From contig NC_135241.1 of assembly GCF_947623445.1 (NCBI RefSeq), forward strand, positions 15,750,501 through 15,814,500: a stretch of 64,000 nucleotides of DNA, in the 5' to 3' direction. This stretch comes from Clavelina lepadiformis (taxonomy: Eukaryota; Chordata; Ascidiacea; Aplousobranchia; Clavelinidae). Both the position numbers and the translations under genes were made by a program. This document shows, piece by piece, positions 13,101-23,258 of the stretch. Every line of letters starts with the position of its first letter. The stretch's first letter is position 1. Below the pieces are notes generated by a model. That model worked only from the letters and a program-made list of their open reading frames with translations. It ran no database searches and was not told where the DNA came from.

Positions 13101-13701
13101 GTGCACTCATTGACACAACCTGGCAGAATTGAAAACAAGATCATGTACGCAGCAACTCAAAAATTAACAGCTTGTATCAATGTTATCTCAGTTAACCTGA
13201 TTTCGCTAAACGTTGATCCCTTATTGATTTTTAAGGTCTTAAAACTTATACGTTTTTATTGGTCTTATCGTATTGTGATAGTTTACAAGAAAAATGATAC
13301 AAATAAATTACAAATTTCCAAATTACCTGTAAATTACACTGATCATGTATGCCGTGTTGCTGTTTTTCAAATTCTTGTTTGCTTAATTCAATTGCAAGTG
13401 ACATGTCGTCATGATATAATTGTTCAACCAACTCTTCATCTTTTTTCTTCCATTCATTAGCTGCATAACTAGTTGAACATGGCTCAGAGGAACTTGTAGG
13501 TATAACTTTAAAGGAATCTTTCTTTTTTTTCCTCCGTGCCCGTTTTTTGGCATTAGTTGAAGATACACTACCCGATTTTGACTTTTGTTTGGAATTAGGG
13601 ATACGTTGGCTTAGACTATTATTTTTTTGTTCATCTGAGTCAGAGTCTTGGACTGACAAGGATGTGAATCTATTTTGTGATGACTGTATACCAACCGACA
13701 T
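10118..13701 (-). CDS. GKAP1: G kinase-anchoring protein 1 (GKAP1), 6 coding exons, 348 aa
   Basis: Exons inferred on the minus strand: 13701-13327, 13119-12964, 12633-12531, 12396-12329, 12080-11900 and 10281-10118. Every junction has GT-AG and keeps frame; the total is 1047 nt. The N-terminus has a serine/aspartate-rich start, then a lysine/arginine-rich block (KKRARRKKKK) and the W-KKKDEELVEQL segment that matches GKAP1. Later exons give FFESIDNEVSQIHQRQ, then a coiled coil (LINERVAEQVEQKDQNINQL; WKWKERY) and GEMKEKAEILLDVE, close to the human GEMKDKAEILL region. Human GKAP1 (366 aa) anchors cGMP-dependent protein kinase Ialpha at the Golgi and binds IRS1. The last intron (11899-10282) hosts a hAT MITE. 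GKAP1 lies on the same strand as TMEM245, its ATG about 880 bp past the TMEM245 stop. Confidence 0.93.
10786..11157. mobile_element. Non-autonomous hAT MITE in GKAP1 intron 5
   Basis: 372 bp with inverted ends CAGGG(G/A)TGGGCAA and flanking 8-mers GCCTACGG and GCCCAAGG (6 of 8 match), as expected of an ageing hAT target duplication. Subterminal GGCCCGCA/CCGGCCCAC blocks are typical of Charlie-type hAT MITEs. It contains no open frame and sits wholly inside the final GKAP1 intron. Confidence 0.85.
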
Positions 13702-14583
13702 ATTATTTCAAATTATTAGTATCCAAACCACATGACTTTATTATTATACATTTCTTAGTAATATGCATTCCATGTAAAACAAGCAATATAACTTAGTGTT
13801 AGCTTGGTACACATTGCAAAATAAATATATAAAAAGTTTTTGAAGCCAGAAAATAAACATATTAAAATATGGGCATGCCACATTTCAAAAATGCGCAATA
13901 TGAATACTTTAGATGAACTTTTGCCAGTTCCAGCTGTATTTCATAGCTTCACAAGCTACATATAATTTTACTAATTTAATTATGCCAATTTATACAGCGA
14001 ACTACCTAAGTAGTTTGTTTATAATTGCTAACACAACACAACTATGTTTTGAAACAATCCATAACCCTACTCATAATGTATGCAAGCACTTAGTTTTTCG
14101 ATATAAAATTAAAATTGGGTCCAGTTCACACATTACATAGCTCAGGCATCAAAGTGGCATAGTGCATCTTCATATGCATGTCAAACTCACAGGAAATTGG
14201 AGCAAGGTGTGACAGGTCAGGTTTCAATTTTTGTCATCTAGCACACAATGTAAATGCATAGTATAGAAAAAATTAATTTGTTTTAGTAAAAAGTCAGCTG
14301 GTTTTAAACCTTATATGACAATAAATTATAAGAATACTGAATTTAAATTAATTATGTGAGGTATACGCCTTCAATTACATGTGCAAGTCTTAAGGCATCA
14401 TAAATATGAGAAAAACAATAACCAGCAACAATAAAAAAAGTAACATAAACATCTGTACCACAATAAAATACTGTAGCAAAATGAAAATATTCTGAACACC
14501 AAAAAACATGTACAACACAAAACAACTGTATTGAATCAAAAATTTGCTTAAATGAAAAAGACCTTGTTCTAGTTCCTTGAACG
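13702..14583. other. Spacer between GKAP1 and TMEM245
   Basis: AT-rich, non-coding on inspection. It should contain the 3' UTR of TMEM245 and the GKAP1 promoter, both read from the minus strand. A minus-strand AATAAA lies at about 13737, close to the GKAP1 start; whether it is used is unknown. Confidence 0.4.
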
Positions 14584-16935
14584 TTACTTCTTGAAGAGCT
14601 GACGAATGTTAGAACTTGTTAAAGTGGCAGTGGTATAAAGGTTGAATGCAACCAAAACCAAGCAAAGAATAAGGGGGCCTGCAATTGCTCCTTCTAAACC
14701 AAATGTGTATACTCCACCGGCTACAGCAAGACCAGTCAGATAAGGATGAGTTCCACCACCAGACTGTGCTATGTCCTTATATATGGCTGTGTCTACAACA
14801 AATGTTGGCAAGAACTGGCACACTACCAAGCCGGCAGCTCTCATTATGCTTCCTTGAAGTAGCCAGATTTCTAAAGCTGACGGCAAACAAACCCAGTAAG
14901 TAGTAATAAGTGGAACAACACCAAACAAGGCAGCTAGAACAGAAGGAATATAAACAAGGTTTGAACCAAACATTGAATGATTCACCCAGGTGTACAAGCC
15001 ATAAAACCCAAACATTTTCAAGGAAGCTCCGAAAACCCCACTTACAACTTCTTCTAATGCCTTTTCTATAGGAGTACCCATACTCAACGGTCTAATGACT
15101 GAACCAATGATTTCAACTGGTTTGTATTGCTCTGAACTTGAAGCTAAAAGGTAAAATAATGCAGTGAAGAAGATCACCAACGAAAAAATAAAATTCAGTA
15201 CCATGGTTCCACCACTAAGTAAAGTGGTAAATACAGCAGTAAATAAAGACATAATCAGTGTAATATTGCTTTGAATAACCGACAGTAATGTTTCTCCAAG
15301 TGACATTAGAGCAGATACATTATCCTGAAGCCAAGTAATGACCTCGCTCATATTAAACAAATCTATAACTCCACTAATAAGCCCACTATCTGATACAGAC
15401 CTAAATGAATTTTTTCGGGAGAGCTTGGGCGTGGAATGACCCTTTTTCATAAATAACCCGTGATAAATTTGGTCCCATATCTGTAAAACTTGTTTCTCTA
15501 CTTTTGTCACATTAGCTGTTTGTCCAATAGTGGTTCCAATTTTTTGAGAAATCCAATCACGACCTTGCAAATAAACTGTATCAACAAATGTATCCATCTT
15601 TTTCTGCATTGTTTCATCTCCAGGAAGCCATTTCTGGTACTCCGGGTTTTGAGAAAAGGTTTCATTTATCATATTTGAAGTAATATGGACCACCAAAAAA
15701 CTTTCTTGCTGTATTTTTACTGTCAAAAAGACGGTCATAAAAATTGCAGAGGAAAATATAAACAATATTATCAAAATACTTGTCACGGTTGGAAGTGATG
15801 ACAACAAATTCACCTGTATGCTTTTATCACCTTTTCGCAACACAGAAGCTATCCTCGGTAGGGGCTCTGGAAAAACAGCATCCTTGTGTGCTTGTATATA
15901 ATTAGACAGTTCAGTTTTAACATCTGCCAAAGTTTTAGCAAAGAAGCGTTGGCACAGATCTTCAATCAATGTAGTAGTGCTATTGTGCAGTAACAGTTTC
16001 TTGGAAACCCAAAAAGCCAGTGGTATCAACAGTAGTAGTAACAGCCATATGTACAACCACATAATTATGATAGCAAACACCACAAACAGAATGTTGAAAT
16101 AAACTTTTGAGTTTCCATTTTCAGCATTCAAATTGTTGTTATGCAACTGTTGAGAGTAATTTTCATCCTGCACATCTGATACCCTGTCAGTAGTATCACT
16201 GTTTTCCAGACCTTTAGACCGCAAACCCACTAGCAATAACACAAAAAACAATATGGCAATTGGAATTTGAAATCCTGTCCAACATGCGGCATATAAAAGC
16301 AAAAAGCCCCACATAATGACAGATGCTATGTGAAAAATTTGGAAATTGAAGATGAATGCAGTTAAAAAGTATACAACCAGAATCACTATTATAGGGACAT
16401 TATACTTTGCCACAAAAGCCCCTGTGTAATATGTAAATATCCCCATATAGTTAAATATCCCTGAAATGGCTGCTAAAATCCATGCCCACAAACCAAAAAT
16501 GTGAAAAATGTACACAGTAGCCAAACCTAAAACAGTGGCAGTGGAAATCCTCCACTTGCTCATCAAGGTTGAACCCAGCCAGTCGGAAAGTGTAGAAAAT
16601 AGAGAGAAGGGGAGCACCGATGTGCCCACAATGAGTGGGACGTTGTCCTCAAGCATTTGTGTCAGCCAGAACTGCAAAGATCTATGCAATGTGTATTTAA
16701 ATGAAAAAAGGAAAGAACCACATAACAAAGCCCACAGTAGTGGTCTGATAAACAATTGTAAAACAAAATAGGCGCATGCTACTACACAACCAACTATGAC
16801 ACAAAGAACAATTGCAGCTGTGGTATACAGTGCTTGCTTCAGTGCTTTCTCATGACCAACTGGTAGTAGCTGGCTGACGCTATCATAAAAGGAGTATTGT
16901 CTTCTTAGTGAATGGAGAGGATCTATTGACGTCAT
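14584..16935 (-). CDS. TMEM245: TMEM245 homologue, multi-pass membrane protein, single exon
   Basis: An uninterrupted frame of about 783 codons from the preferred ATG at 16935 (MTSIDPLHSLRRQYSF). A more upstream ATG at 16995 gives 803 aa, but it overlaps a good acceptor (TCATTTTTAG), so it is probably intronic. Just after the start, KALKQALYTTAAIVL, then RPLLWALLCGSFL and PLIVGT, follow TMEM245 (C9orf5) closely; human TMEM245 is about 880 aa. Hydrophobic stretches occur throughout, and the C-terminal third (GTPIEKALEEVVSGVFGAS, LAALFGVVPLITTYWVCLP, GLEGAIAGPLILC) is the AI-2E-transporter-like region of the family. Function is poorly known; it is an intracellular membrane protein. The human gene has many introns, so a single coding exon here implies intron loss or a retrocopy. 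No poly(A) scar was recognised downstream. Confidence 0.93.
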   Translation of the reverse strand: MTSIDPLHSLRRQYSFYDSVSQLLPVGHEKALKQALYTTAAIVLCVIVGCVVACAYFVLQLFIRPLLWALLCGSFLFSFKYTLHRSLQFWLTQMLEDNVPLIVGTSVLPFSLFSTLSDWLGSTLMSKWRISTATVLGLATVYIFHIFGLWAWILAAISGIFNYMGIFTYYTGAFVAKYNVPIIVILVVYFLTAFIFNFQIFHIASVIMWGFLLLYAACWTGFQIPIAILFFVLLLVGLRSKGLENSDTTDRVSDVQDENYSQQLHNNNLNAENGNSKVYFNILFVVFAIIIMWLYIWLLLLLLIPLAFWVSKKLLLHNSTTTLIEDLCQRFFAKTLADVKTELSNYIQAHKDAVFPEPLPRIASVLRKGDKSIQVNLLSSLPTVTSILIILFIFSSAIFMTVFLTVKIQQESFLVVHITSNMINETFSQNPEYQKWLPGDETMQKKMDTFVDTVYLQGRDWISQKIGTTIGQTANVTKVEKQVLQIWDQIYHGLFMKKGHSTPKLSRKNSFRSVSDSGLISGVIDLFNMSEVITWLQDNVSALMSLGETLLSVIQSNITLIMSLFTAVFTTLLSGGTMVLNFIFSLVIFFTALFYLLASSSEQYKPVEIIGSVIRPLSMGTPIEKALEEVVSGVFGASLKMFGFYGLYTWVNHSMFGSNLVYIPSVLAALFGVVPLITTYWVCLPSALEIWLLQGSIMRAAGLVVCQFLPTFVVDTAIYKDIAQSGGGTHPYLTGLAVAGGVYTFGLEGAIAGPLILCLVLVAFNLYTTATLTSSNIRQLFKK

Positions 16936-17372
16936 TGTGTTAACAAAAATGTTTCTACGAAGCCTTAAAAAGCTTACACATACTAAAAATGACACAGGAT
17001 AAATTTAGATATATTCCTATTTCATGAAATAAGTCAACTTTGCATCTAAAATCAAACGAATAACAGGAAAGAATCAGCAAAAGCTTCTGAAGGAAAACAT
17101 TTAACTTCTGAAATATTCAAAAGCATAACCCTGTTGGCTATTACTGAATCCTGACTAACTTTATGTCAACAAAAAATTCATGTTACCAATTTCAGGCAGC
17201 TAAACCATGTTTAGCTGCCTAGAGTCAAGACACTGGAAATGTTGACTTCGAACAGCTCAACCAATGGCAGATCCGCAGGGGCTATGTAAAAGCACCCCCT
17301 TTGTGAACAAACCGTATTTCACCATTCGAGCTTAATTAAACATAATGCAGGGTAACCCAAATAAACAGGAGC

Positions 17373-17460
17373 CTAGTGCACAACCAGATGACGTCTCAAT
17401 TTAAGTAGCTGAGGTATTGTATACAAAGACATCCCGTATTTGTGCACTTGCATATACTAG
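17373..17460 (-). repeat. Palindromic MITE-like repeat, family A, copy 2
   Basis: Reverse complement matches 5665-5775: CTAGTATATGCAAGTGCAC at one end, CAGCTACTTAAATTGAGACG in the core and CATCTGGTTGTGCACTAG at the other end. Confidence 0.75.
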
Positions 17461-17844
17461 AATCAAAAACAGATCCCATAAAAATTTGAATAAAACTGTT
17501 AATTTTTCTTTTTCTTCTGGTTCAGAGTACATGTAAGTCAACTCTGTGCATGAAATATTAGAATAATAATCTTTCTAACGTATCTTTCTTAAAAAAGGAA
17601 AAGGCATTTTGCGCGCAGGACTATTTCGCCACCAAATTATACACTGCATAGTGCAAGCCAAGTTTCGGAAAAAGTTTCTGTGTCATTATGCCCCATCAAA
17701 AACAGGATTCATAAGTTGAGAGGGTACGAGACTGTGTAAAATCTTAATTCTAAAGGTCCAAGGAACATATATTGGTTAACTGCTAGAACATACAGCAATA
17801 TTGATGCTGTATGGAAATCAATGGGCGGAGCCCAAACATATCAT

Positions 17845-17905
17845 CCAGTGTTTGTAAAATACCACCACCGTCATTCTGGCAGAATCCTAGCAGAATCATA
17901 GCTTC
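17845..17905 (-). repeat. Dispersed repeat, family C, copy 1
   Basis: The reverse complement contains ATGATTCTGCT(A/G)GG followed by ATTCTGCCAGAATGAC, also present in direct orientation at 27495-27540. Flanking matches (GGTGGTATTTTACAAA vs TGGTTAAAATACCTTTACAAA) show that about 60 bp is shared. Confidence 0.7.
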
Positions 17906-18922
17906 CAAAATGACAGCAGGGTTTCCGTTCATTTTTTTATAAACTATGTACAGTAGACTAAATAATTATTCTTAAGCGCTAATGGTAAACTGCCTAATGG
18001 TTTTAATGTGGTATGCCTAGTCGTGACTTGTCTGTTTTTAACATCGCATGTAAGTATTTTTGTTTACGGTATTTCGATGTCAGCAGTCAAACGTTATTAT
18101 TAATATTAATGAGAAAATTCTTTGATTTAGCATTATGAATTGCATGGCCTAGGTAAAAGGTAAAATTGGTGAATGCTGATGGGCTAAAATGTCAGGTTCT
18201 TCTGACATTTTAGGCTTATTAGGTTGATGCAATGCAGAAGTCTGGAAGTGAAGCTTCTTTGTAGACCATAGACCATAGTCCATAGCCCATTAGCTATAGC
18301 TTAATAACAGGTTGCATGTAGTTGAAAAAACAAAATCGCAATAGGTTGCACTTGCACTGTCTCAATAATCAAGTCAGCAACTGTATGGATAACAGTCTAC
18401 AAACCTAAGTAAAAGCATAGATGTAGTAATTTGACTGATTTCCAAAATAAATGTGCATGTAATTGTATTATATGTACTCAGTAAATGCATTTACCTGCCC
18501 AAGATGTTGAAATAGCCTACTTATCAAGTGTTTTTTGGCTCTGAATTCTTAACATGTTATATAGGCCTATTTAGTGTAAATAGTAAGCATTTGTCAAATT
18601 GCATATATGTTTTAGGGTTGACAAAATACTGAGTTTATGACAGAGAAATGGGAAGTTTTGTTTAAGTACTTCTTGGTGTAAACATCCTTTTCTCTAGATA
18701 AGTTAAAATTGTTTGAAAGTTAATCAATACGGTAAGTATTGCAATTACTGTTTTAAAAGTCAACTCAGCCCTTTAAAACATACAAGAAGAGGATTTATCA
18801 TTTTAATGTGGTTAAGCTCCAATATGTCGGTATTGAAGGCATGTTCTATTGTTGTGCAAGTCTCATATGTTTTGTGATTTCATTTGTGCTTTTACCATAT
18901 TTAAGTTTTCTCACATTAATTA

Positions 18923-21293
18923 CACTGGCCAACAAAAAAAACATTTTTTTTGAGTGCCAAAGATATTTTGATGGTTTCTGGGTAATTTTGGGCTGCTGAG
19001 TCCGAAAATAACATTCGTTTCTTTGAATTGGCTCTAGTTTTTGAGATATCGATGTTTTTTATTTTTGACAAGAGAAAAATCGTTAACTTTAGTATCTGCC
19101 AATTGTGAACACAAGCATCAGTAAAATGCATATTGGAAATGTCTCTTAGGCAGTATGCATTACTTATTTTGGACCAGATACTCCACTATGTCTATTTGTT
19201 ATTGTAGCATCCCATTACTTCAGAAACAAGGCATTGAAAACACTCCATTTTCGGCATCATTCTGATAAGCTACAGTTTCTTTGTATTGTTCACCACATAT
19301 ACAGTGTAGAGTACTCCCTTCAGTTATCACATCATATCAATATCTCATTTTATAGCTATATTGTTGTAGACTAAAGATGTTGTAATCAGAGTTTAATAGT
19401 TCTGTAGCCAGAGAAAGGAATACCACGAGTCAAGTTCAAGCTATTGCTCACATAACTAAGTTTGGAAAACATGGAGGTTTTTTGTAATTCAAGTGAGAAT
19501 TGAGTTCATTAGTGGAAGTTTGACAATATGCTTAGGCCTTGTCACTGGGAGGATGCATTTTCCTGTGACTGTGAGTGAGAGCAGTGGAAGTGTGTTCGAA
19601 AGCAGTCCATTCATTCCAGAGCCATTCAAGCAGGAGGAGCTGAGCGATCTTATCAGGGATCTCAACTTATCCAAAGAAGCAGCAGAAATTTTGGCATCCC
19701 GACTCAAAGACAAAAACGGCCTTGGAACCGGAGCTTCAATAACATTCTACCGTACAAGAGAGAAAGAATTACTTCCGTATTTTAGCCAACAAGATGAACT
19801 TGTTTACTGAAAAGACATCGAAGGGCTTCTGCTGAAAATGGGAGTGCCACAATATTGACCTCAAGAGTGGCGCTTATTCATGGACAGTTCGAAAAGGAGT
19901 TTGAAATGTGTATTGCTACATAATGGTAACAGATATGCATCTCTCCAAATTGGCCACTCAACAAAACTAAAAGAAGAGTACAACAACATTAAAACGGTAT
20001 TACAGAAACTGGATTATGGCTCTCACCAATGGTTAATCTGTGTAGACTTGAAGATGGTAAATTTTTTGCTTGGCCAGCAAAGCGGCTATACAAAATACCC
20101 ATGTTTTATCTGCTTGTGGGATAGCCGAGCGCGCACTGATCACTGGGTGAAGAAAGGGTGGCCACTTAGAGATTCCTTGAGAGTAGGTGAAGGTAACATC
20201 ATAAATGAACCTTTAGTTGCTAGAGAGAAGATCATCATTCCACCGCTGCACATAAAACTTGGTTTGATGAAGCAATTTGTGAAAGTCTTGCCTGCAACTG
20301 GGGATTGCTTCAACTATATTTTCAGAACATTTCCTGCTTTGACCATCGAAAAGCTTAAAGCAGGCATTTTTGATGGCCCTCAGATTCGCAAACTCATAAA
20401 GGATGTGTGTTTTGTGCAGTCCATGACAGAATCAGAGTCTGCTGCTTGGCAATCGTTTGTTTTAGTCACACAGAACTTTCTTGGTAACTGAAAAGCTGAA
20501 AATTACCAAGAATTGGTGGAAGATATGCTTTCCAAGTTGAAAGATTTGGGTGTGAAGATGAGTATCAAGGTTCACTATCTCTTCAGCCACTTAGATCGTT
20601 TTCCTGCAAACCTTGGTGATCTAAGTGAAGAGCAGGGAGAAAGGTTCCACCAGGACATTAAGGTCATGGAAGAGAGGTATCAGGGCAGGTGGGATGCCCA
20701 TATGATGGCCGACTACTGTTGGAGTCTCCAACGTGACCGCTTGGCTGCATCACATTCCAGAAAGTCGTATACAAAAGAAAATTTACAAGCATCGACTAAT
20801 TTTTTTGTGTTACAGTACCGATATATGATTGATTAGCGTGCTTTGACAGCTTACTAAATGTACTTTGAGCGTTACAAAAAGTAGTGTTTGTGCTTTGAAG
20901 TCGCCTGTTTTTGCGTTACAAAAATCTGTTGTTTACTGCTAACATCGCCTAAGTTTTATAATTTTTGCTTGATTTTCACATGAAACATGATTCGCGTAAA
21001 GAAGGCTCTCTGTGTTAACGATTGCGTCTTTAACAATATCGCATCAGAAATAGAAGAATACTGTATGCACATGATTTAAAAGACAGATGTAGACTCATCA
21101 AAGTTGTAGTATAAAGAGAATTTTACCTATGTCAAAATTTGCGTATTTTTAGCACTTTTTGAAACAAAAATATGGAATATCTCAAAAACTAGAGCCAATT
21201 CGGAAAAACTAATGCTATTTTTGGATTCAGCGACATAAAAATACCCTAAAACCGTTGAAACTTTCTTGGCACCAAAATGTGTGTTGACCAGTG
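18923..21293 (+). mobile_element. 2.4-kb TIR element carrying an uncharacterised protein family
   Basis: The ends are imperfect inverted repeats of about 130 bp: both begin CACTGG(C/T)CAACA and end with the phrase GAATTGGCTCTAGTTTTTGAGATAT. The trinucleotide TTA occurs on both sides (18920-18922, 21294-21296), a likely 3-bp target duplication. CACTG ends with a 2-3-bp duplication resemble EnSpm/CACTA elements, but I recognise no CACTA transposase motif in the product. One degenerate gene occupies the interior. Confidence 0.85.
19493..20836 (+). pseudogene. Uncharacterised transposon protein (EEQGERFHQDI family), three in-frame TGA codons
   Basis: One reading frame runs from 19493 to 20836 without a frameshift but with TGA at 19808, 19856 and 20489. 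The product resembles multi-copy hypothetical proteins seen in arthropod and cnidarian genomes. Recognisable blocks are WRLFMDSSKRSLKCVLLHNG, YTKYPCFICLWDSR (possible zinc-binding Cys pair), LPPLHIKLGLMKQFVK-type (PPLHIKLGLMKQF), VHYLFSHLDRFP, LSEEQGERFHQDI and YQGRWDAHMMADYCWSL. His and Asp in these blocks could be catalytic, but no function is established. Its place inside TIRs suggests it is the element's transposase. The stops make it a pseudogene unless recoded. Confidence 0.75.
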
Positions 21294-21296
21294 TTA

Positions 21297-21997
21297 TTAT
21301 CACTCCAATTATTATCACTGAAATTGAACATACCAATATATCTATTTGTGTAAATCATAATTTGCTGTTGATGGATTTTCCAACCATGCCCCTGAGGCAA
21401 CCCTTTCATGGTCGTTTGGTTTTTTCATCAGGACATTCCCCAATAGGCATATTATACCTCGATAATAGGTAATGCTCGTTGAACGAAACCAATGGTTACA
21501 CTAAGAAGTAGTATTTATAGTGAAGCATAAATACTAAACAGGCACAACAATTATGATACTGTGCACTTTAAATACAAACAGACAAAGTGAACATAAAAGA
21601 ATGTGGAGCCAACCAGATACATCATCATTAGAATAACATCTAAGAATGCACAAACATGGGACTGGCAGAGGCTACACATGCCATGGAAAAATCTAGTGAA
21701 CTGACGCTGTGTTACATCGCTGTGCTACATGAAGAAGTACATATAAATTTCTTTATATACAAAGACGTCCCAGTGCTCGTATGCACTTATACTATCGTAC
21801 ATTTTGTGAACTGTATGTGATTGTGAACAGCTCTTAATTTCATCAACAGACGTTTTGATTGGGAAATTCAACTTCTTGGAAGCACTATTGTAGTCCAAGT
21901 GATAGAGGTGTAGAGTGAGGTAAATTATGGCTTCTATTTCTAACACTCATACAAGGTAAACGTTACAGCTACACTGATACTTTTCAAAATACTTTAT
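21297..21997. other. Non-coding interval with a partial family A repeat
   Basis: No gene supported. Around 21730-21795 the reverse complement matches the left half of repeat family A (GTATAAGTGCA, GGGACGTCTTTGTATA). Confidence 0.4.
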
Positions 21998-22383
21998 TTA
22001 AAGGTTGCCCACAGTGATATGGGAAATAAAAGAGTTGTCTACCCATCGCTTCCTCACTTGTTGTACACACAGTCTGCTGCGAACAAATTCCAGGAGATTT
22101 GATGCAAGGTTGCTACTGAGATATTTCTCCGTGTACTTAACTTCGTAAAGTCGTACACGTAAATCTTTAATTTTGTCATTGAACACTGTAAAAAGAGATA
22201 GTGGCGATAAGCAAACATCTTTGACTTTGCATTTTCTACAGAAAACTGTATAAGGTCAATAAGTGATTGAGCAATATTGTCCAGAACGGCCGTCGACAAA
22301 TCCTTCCAGTGTTTATCAGCCTCACCTTGCAAGTTGTACTGTGGCTGAAATTCCTCCAGCTCATTTGTTGTGATTATCTCCAT
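21998..22383 (-). CDS. Small unassigned gene, possibly two exons with a ~40-nt intron
   Basis: On the minus strand an ATG at 22383 opens MEIITTNELEEFQPQYNLQG and a helical, amphipathic stretch (HWKDLSTAVLDNIAQSLIDLIQ). A second open segment follows ATCTCTTTTTACAG in another frame: FNDKIKDLRVRLYEVKYTEK to VGNL and stop at 21998. Splicing a ~40-nt intron (GTCAAAGATG...TTTTTACAG) would join them into one helical protein of about 110 aa. AATAAA follows the stop within 10 nt, which supports a real 3' end. I do not recognise the family; kinetochore NSL1-like proteins were considered but the match is too weak. Confidence 0.4.
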
Positions 22384-22480
22384 GTCAAGGATACATTTCG
22401 GTAGTTTTCGCCATTTAATGATTTATGTATTATGCTGAGACTTGTTTTCTTTCGTGAAAGCAGTTTTCTTATTGACGTCT

Positions 22481-22945
22481 TTATGTTTTGGAATATTGGC
22501 TGATTTTTTTCGTAAAAAATATATAGTTACAGCAATCGATCTTGGAAGGAACACCATCAAATTCTACTATCCCCACTTCCCCACCATCACACTGGACTAC
22601 TCTTTCCTCACGCACGATGTAGGTAATATAGTGCCGTTTTTCCTCACCAAACTCAAGGTAACAAATCCCTGCCTGAAGTTTATATCTTATTTTTCCTTCT
22701 CCACAGGGTATAATTAACTCACGATTGGCAACCACAATCTTTTCTGACAGTGACTTTGAATCACGTCTTCTCAATCCGATCACAAGCAGTTGTGACGTGG
22801 AAATGAACCTTTCTTGAACATTTACGCTCATTATAGGATTCCCAGGACATGAGGAACATTCTTTGGAAGTTAAGCATGTGAAGTGTTCGGCGATATAGAG
22901 AATTAACATCGAGCCGTGTCTTACCTCATTATACAAAGGCAGCAA
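22481..22945 (-). CDS. USP-like (peptidase C19) C-terminal fragment
   Basis: A 154-codon minus-strand frame whose order of features matches the second half of a ubiquitin-specific protease: QLLVIGLRRRD (the L-x-L-x-R strand), YKLQAGICYLEF, the catalytic-His-like KRHYITYIV, and a following QCDGGEVGIVEF (D/N-x2-V position) ending NYIFFTKK. The N-terminal Cys box is absent, and only part of a zinc ribbon (CSSC) remains. It could be an exon of a larger gene or a fragment carried by a transposon; it borders the Gypsy remnant. The AATGAG/GTAAGA at 22927 is a possible donor, so the first seven codons may belong elsewhere. Confidence 0.42.
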   Translation of the reverse strand: MLPLYNEVRHGSMLILYIAEHFTCLTSKECSSCPGNPIMSVNVQERFISTSQLLVIGLRRRDSKSLSEKIVVANRELIIPCGEGKIRYKLQAGICYLEFGEEKRHYITYIVREERVVQCDGGEVGIVEFDGVPSKIDCCNYIFFTKKISQYSKT

Positions 22946-23258
22946 ACGATTTCTGTTGTTTCTGTTACACTTGTTTTTGCCCTGTATCTGTTGCGTTTCT
23001 CCCTTGCGGCCGATTGCGCGTTTCCGTGGTTAATTAAGCACATGTGTCTTTTTATCGATGTGTGTCTGACAAGTAGTTGCACTGACAGTTTTGTATTGGA
23101 GCTCCTGAAATGAGCTGTGTGAACGAAAACTTGACCTAACTGCTTTTAAAATAAAACATGTGCCTGTAATTCTAAGAGTGAGAACAACAAAACGTAACAC
23201 TGGCGAGCACGGCACGACCTCTTAGAGGCACAGAAGATTTTATCAAGTTTTACTGAGG

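Larger units (their letters stand above)
17000..18922. other. Non-coding interval upstream of TMEM245
   Basis: No gene supported. It contains the likely TMEM245 leader region (around 16980-17050), an 11-bp-arm hairpin AGGCAGCTAAA/TTTAGCTGCCT at about 17195-17222, one family A repeat and one family C repeat. The remainder is unremarkable AT-rich sequence. Confidence 0.4.

Noticed and set aside
13702-16935. TMEM245-GKAP1 operon
   Set aside because: Although on the same strand, they are separated by about 880 bp; animal operons with trans-splicing usually have very short spacers, and no evidence of joint transcription is visible.
19493-20836. Selenoprotein with three UGA codons
   Set aside because: Nothing supports selenocysteine at these sites; the gene is transposon-borne and decay is simpler.
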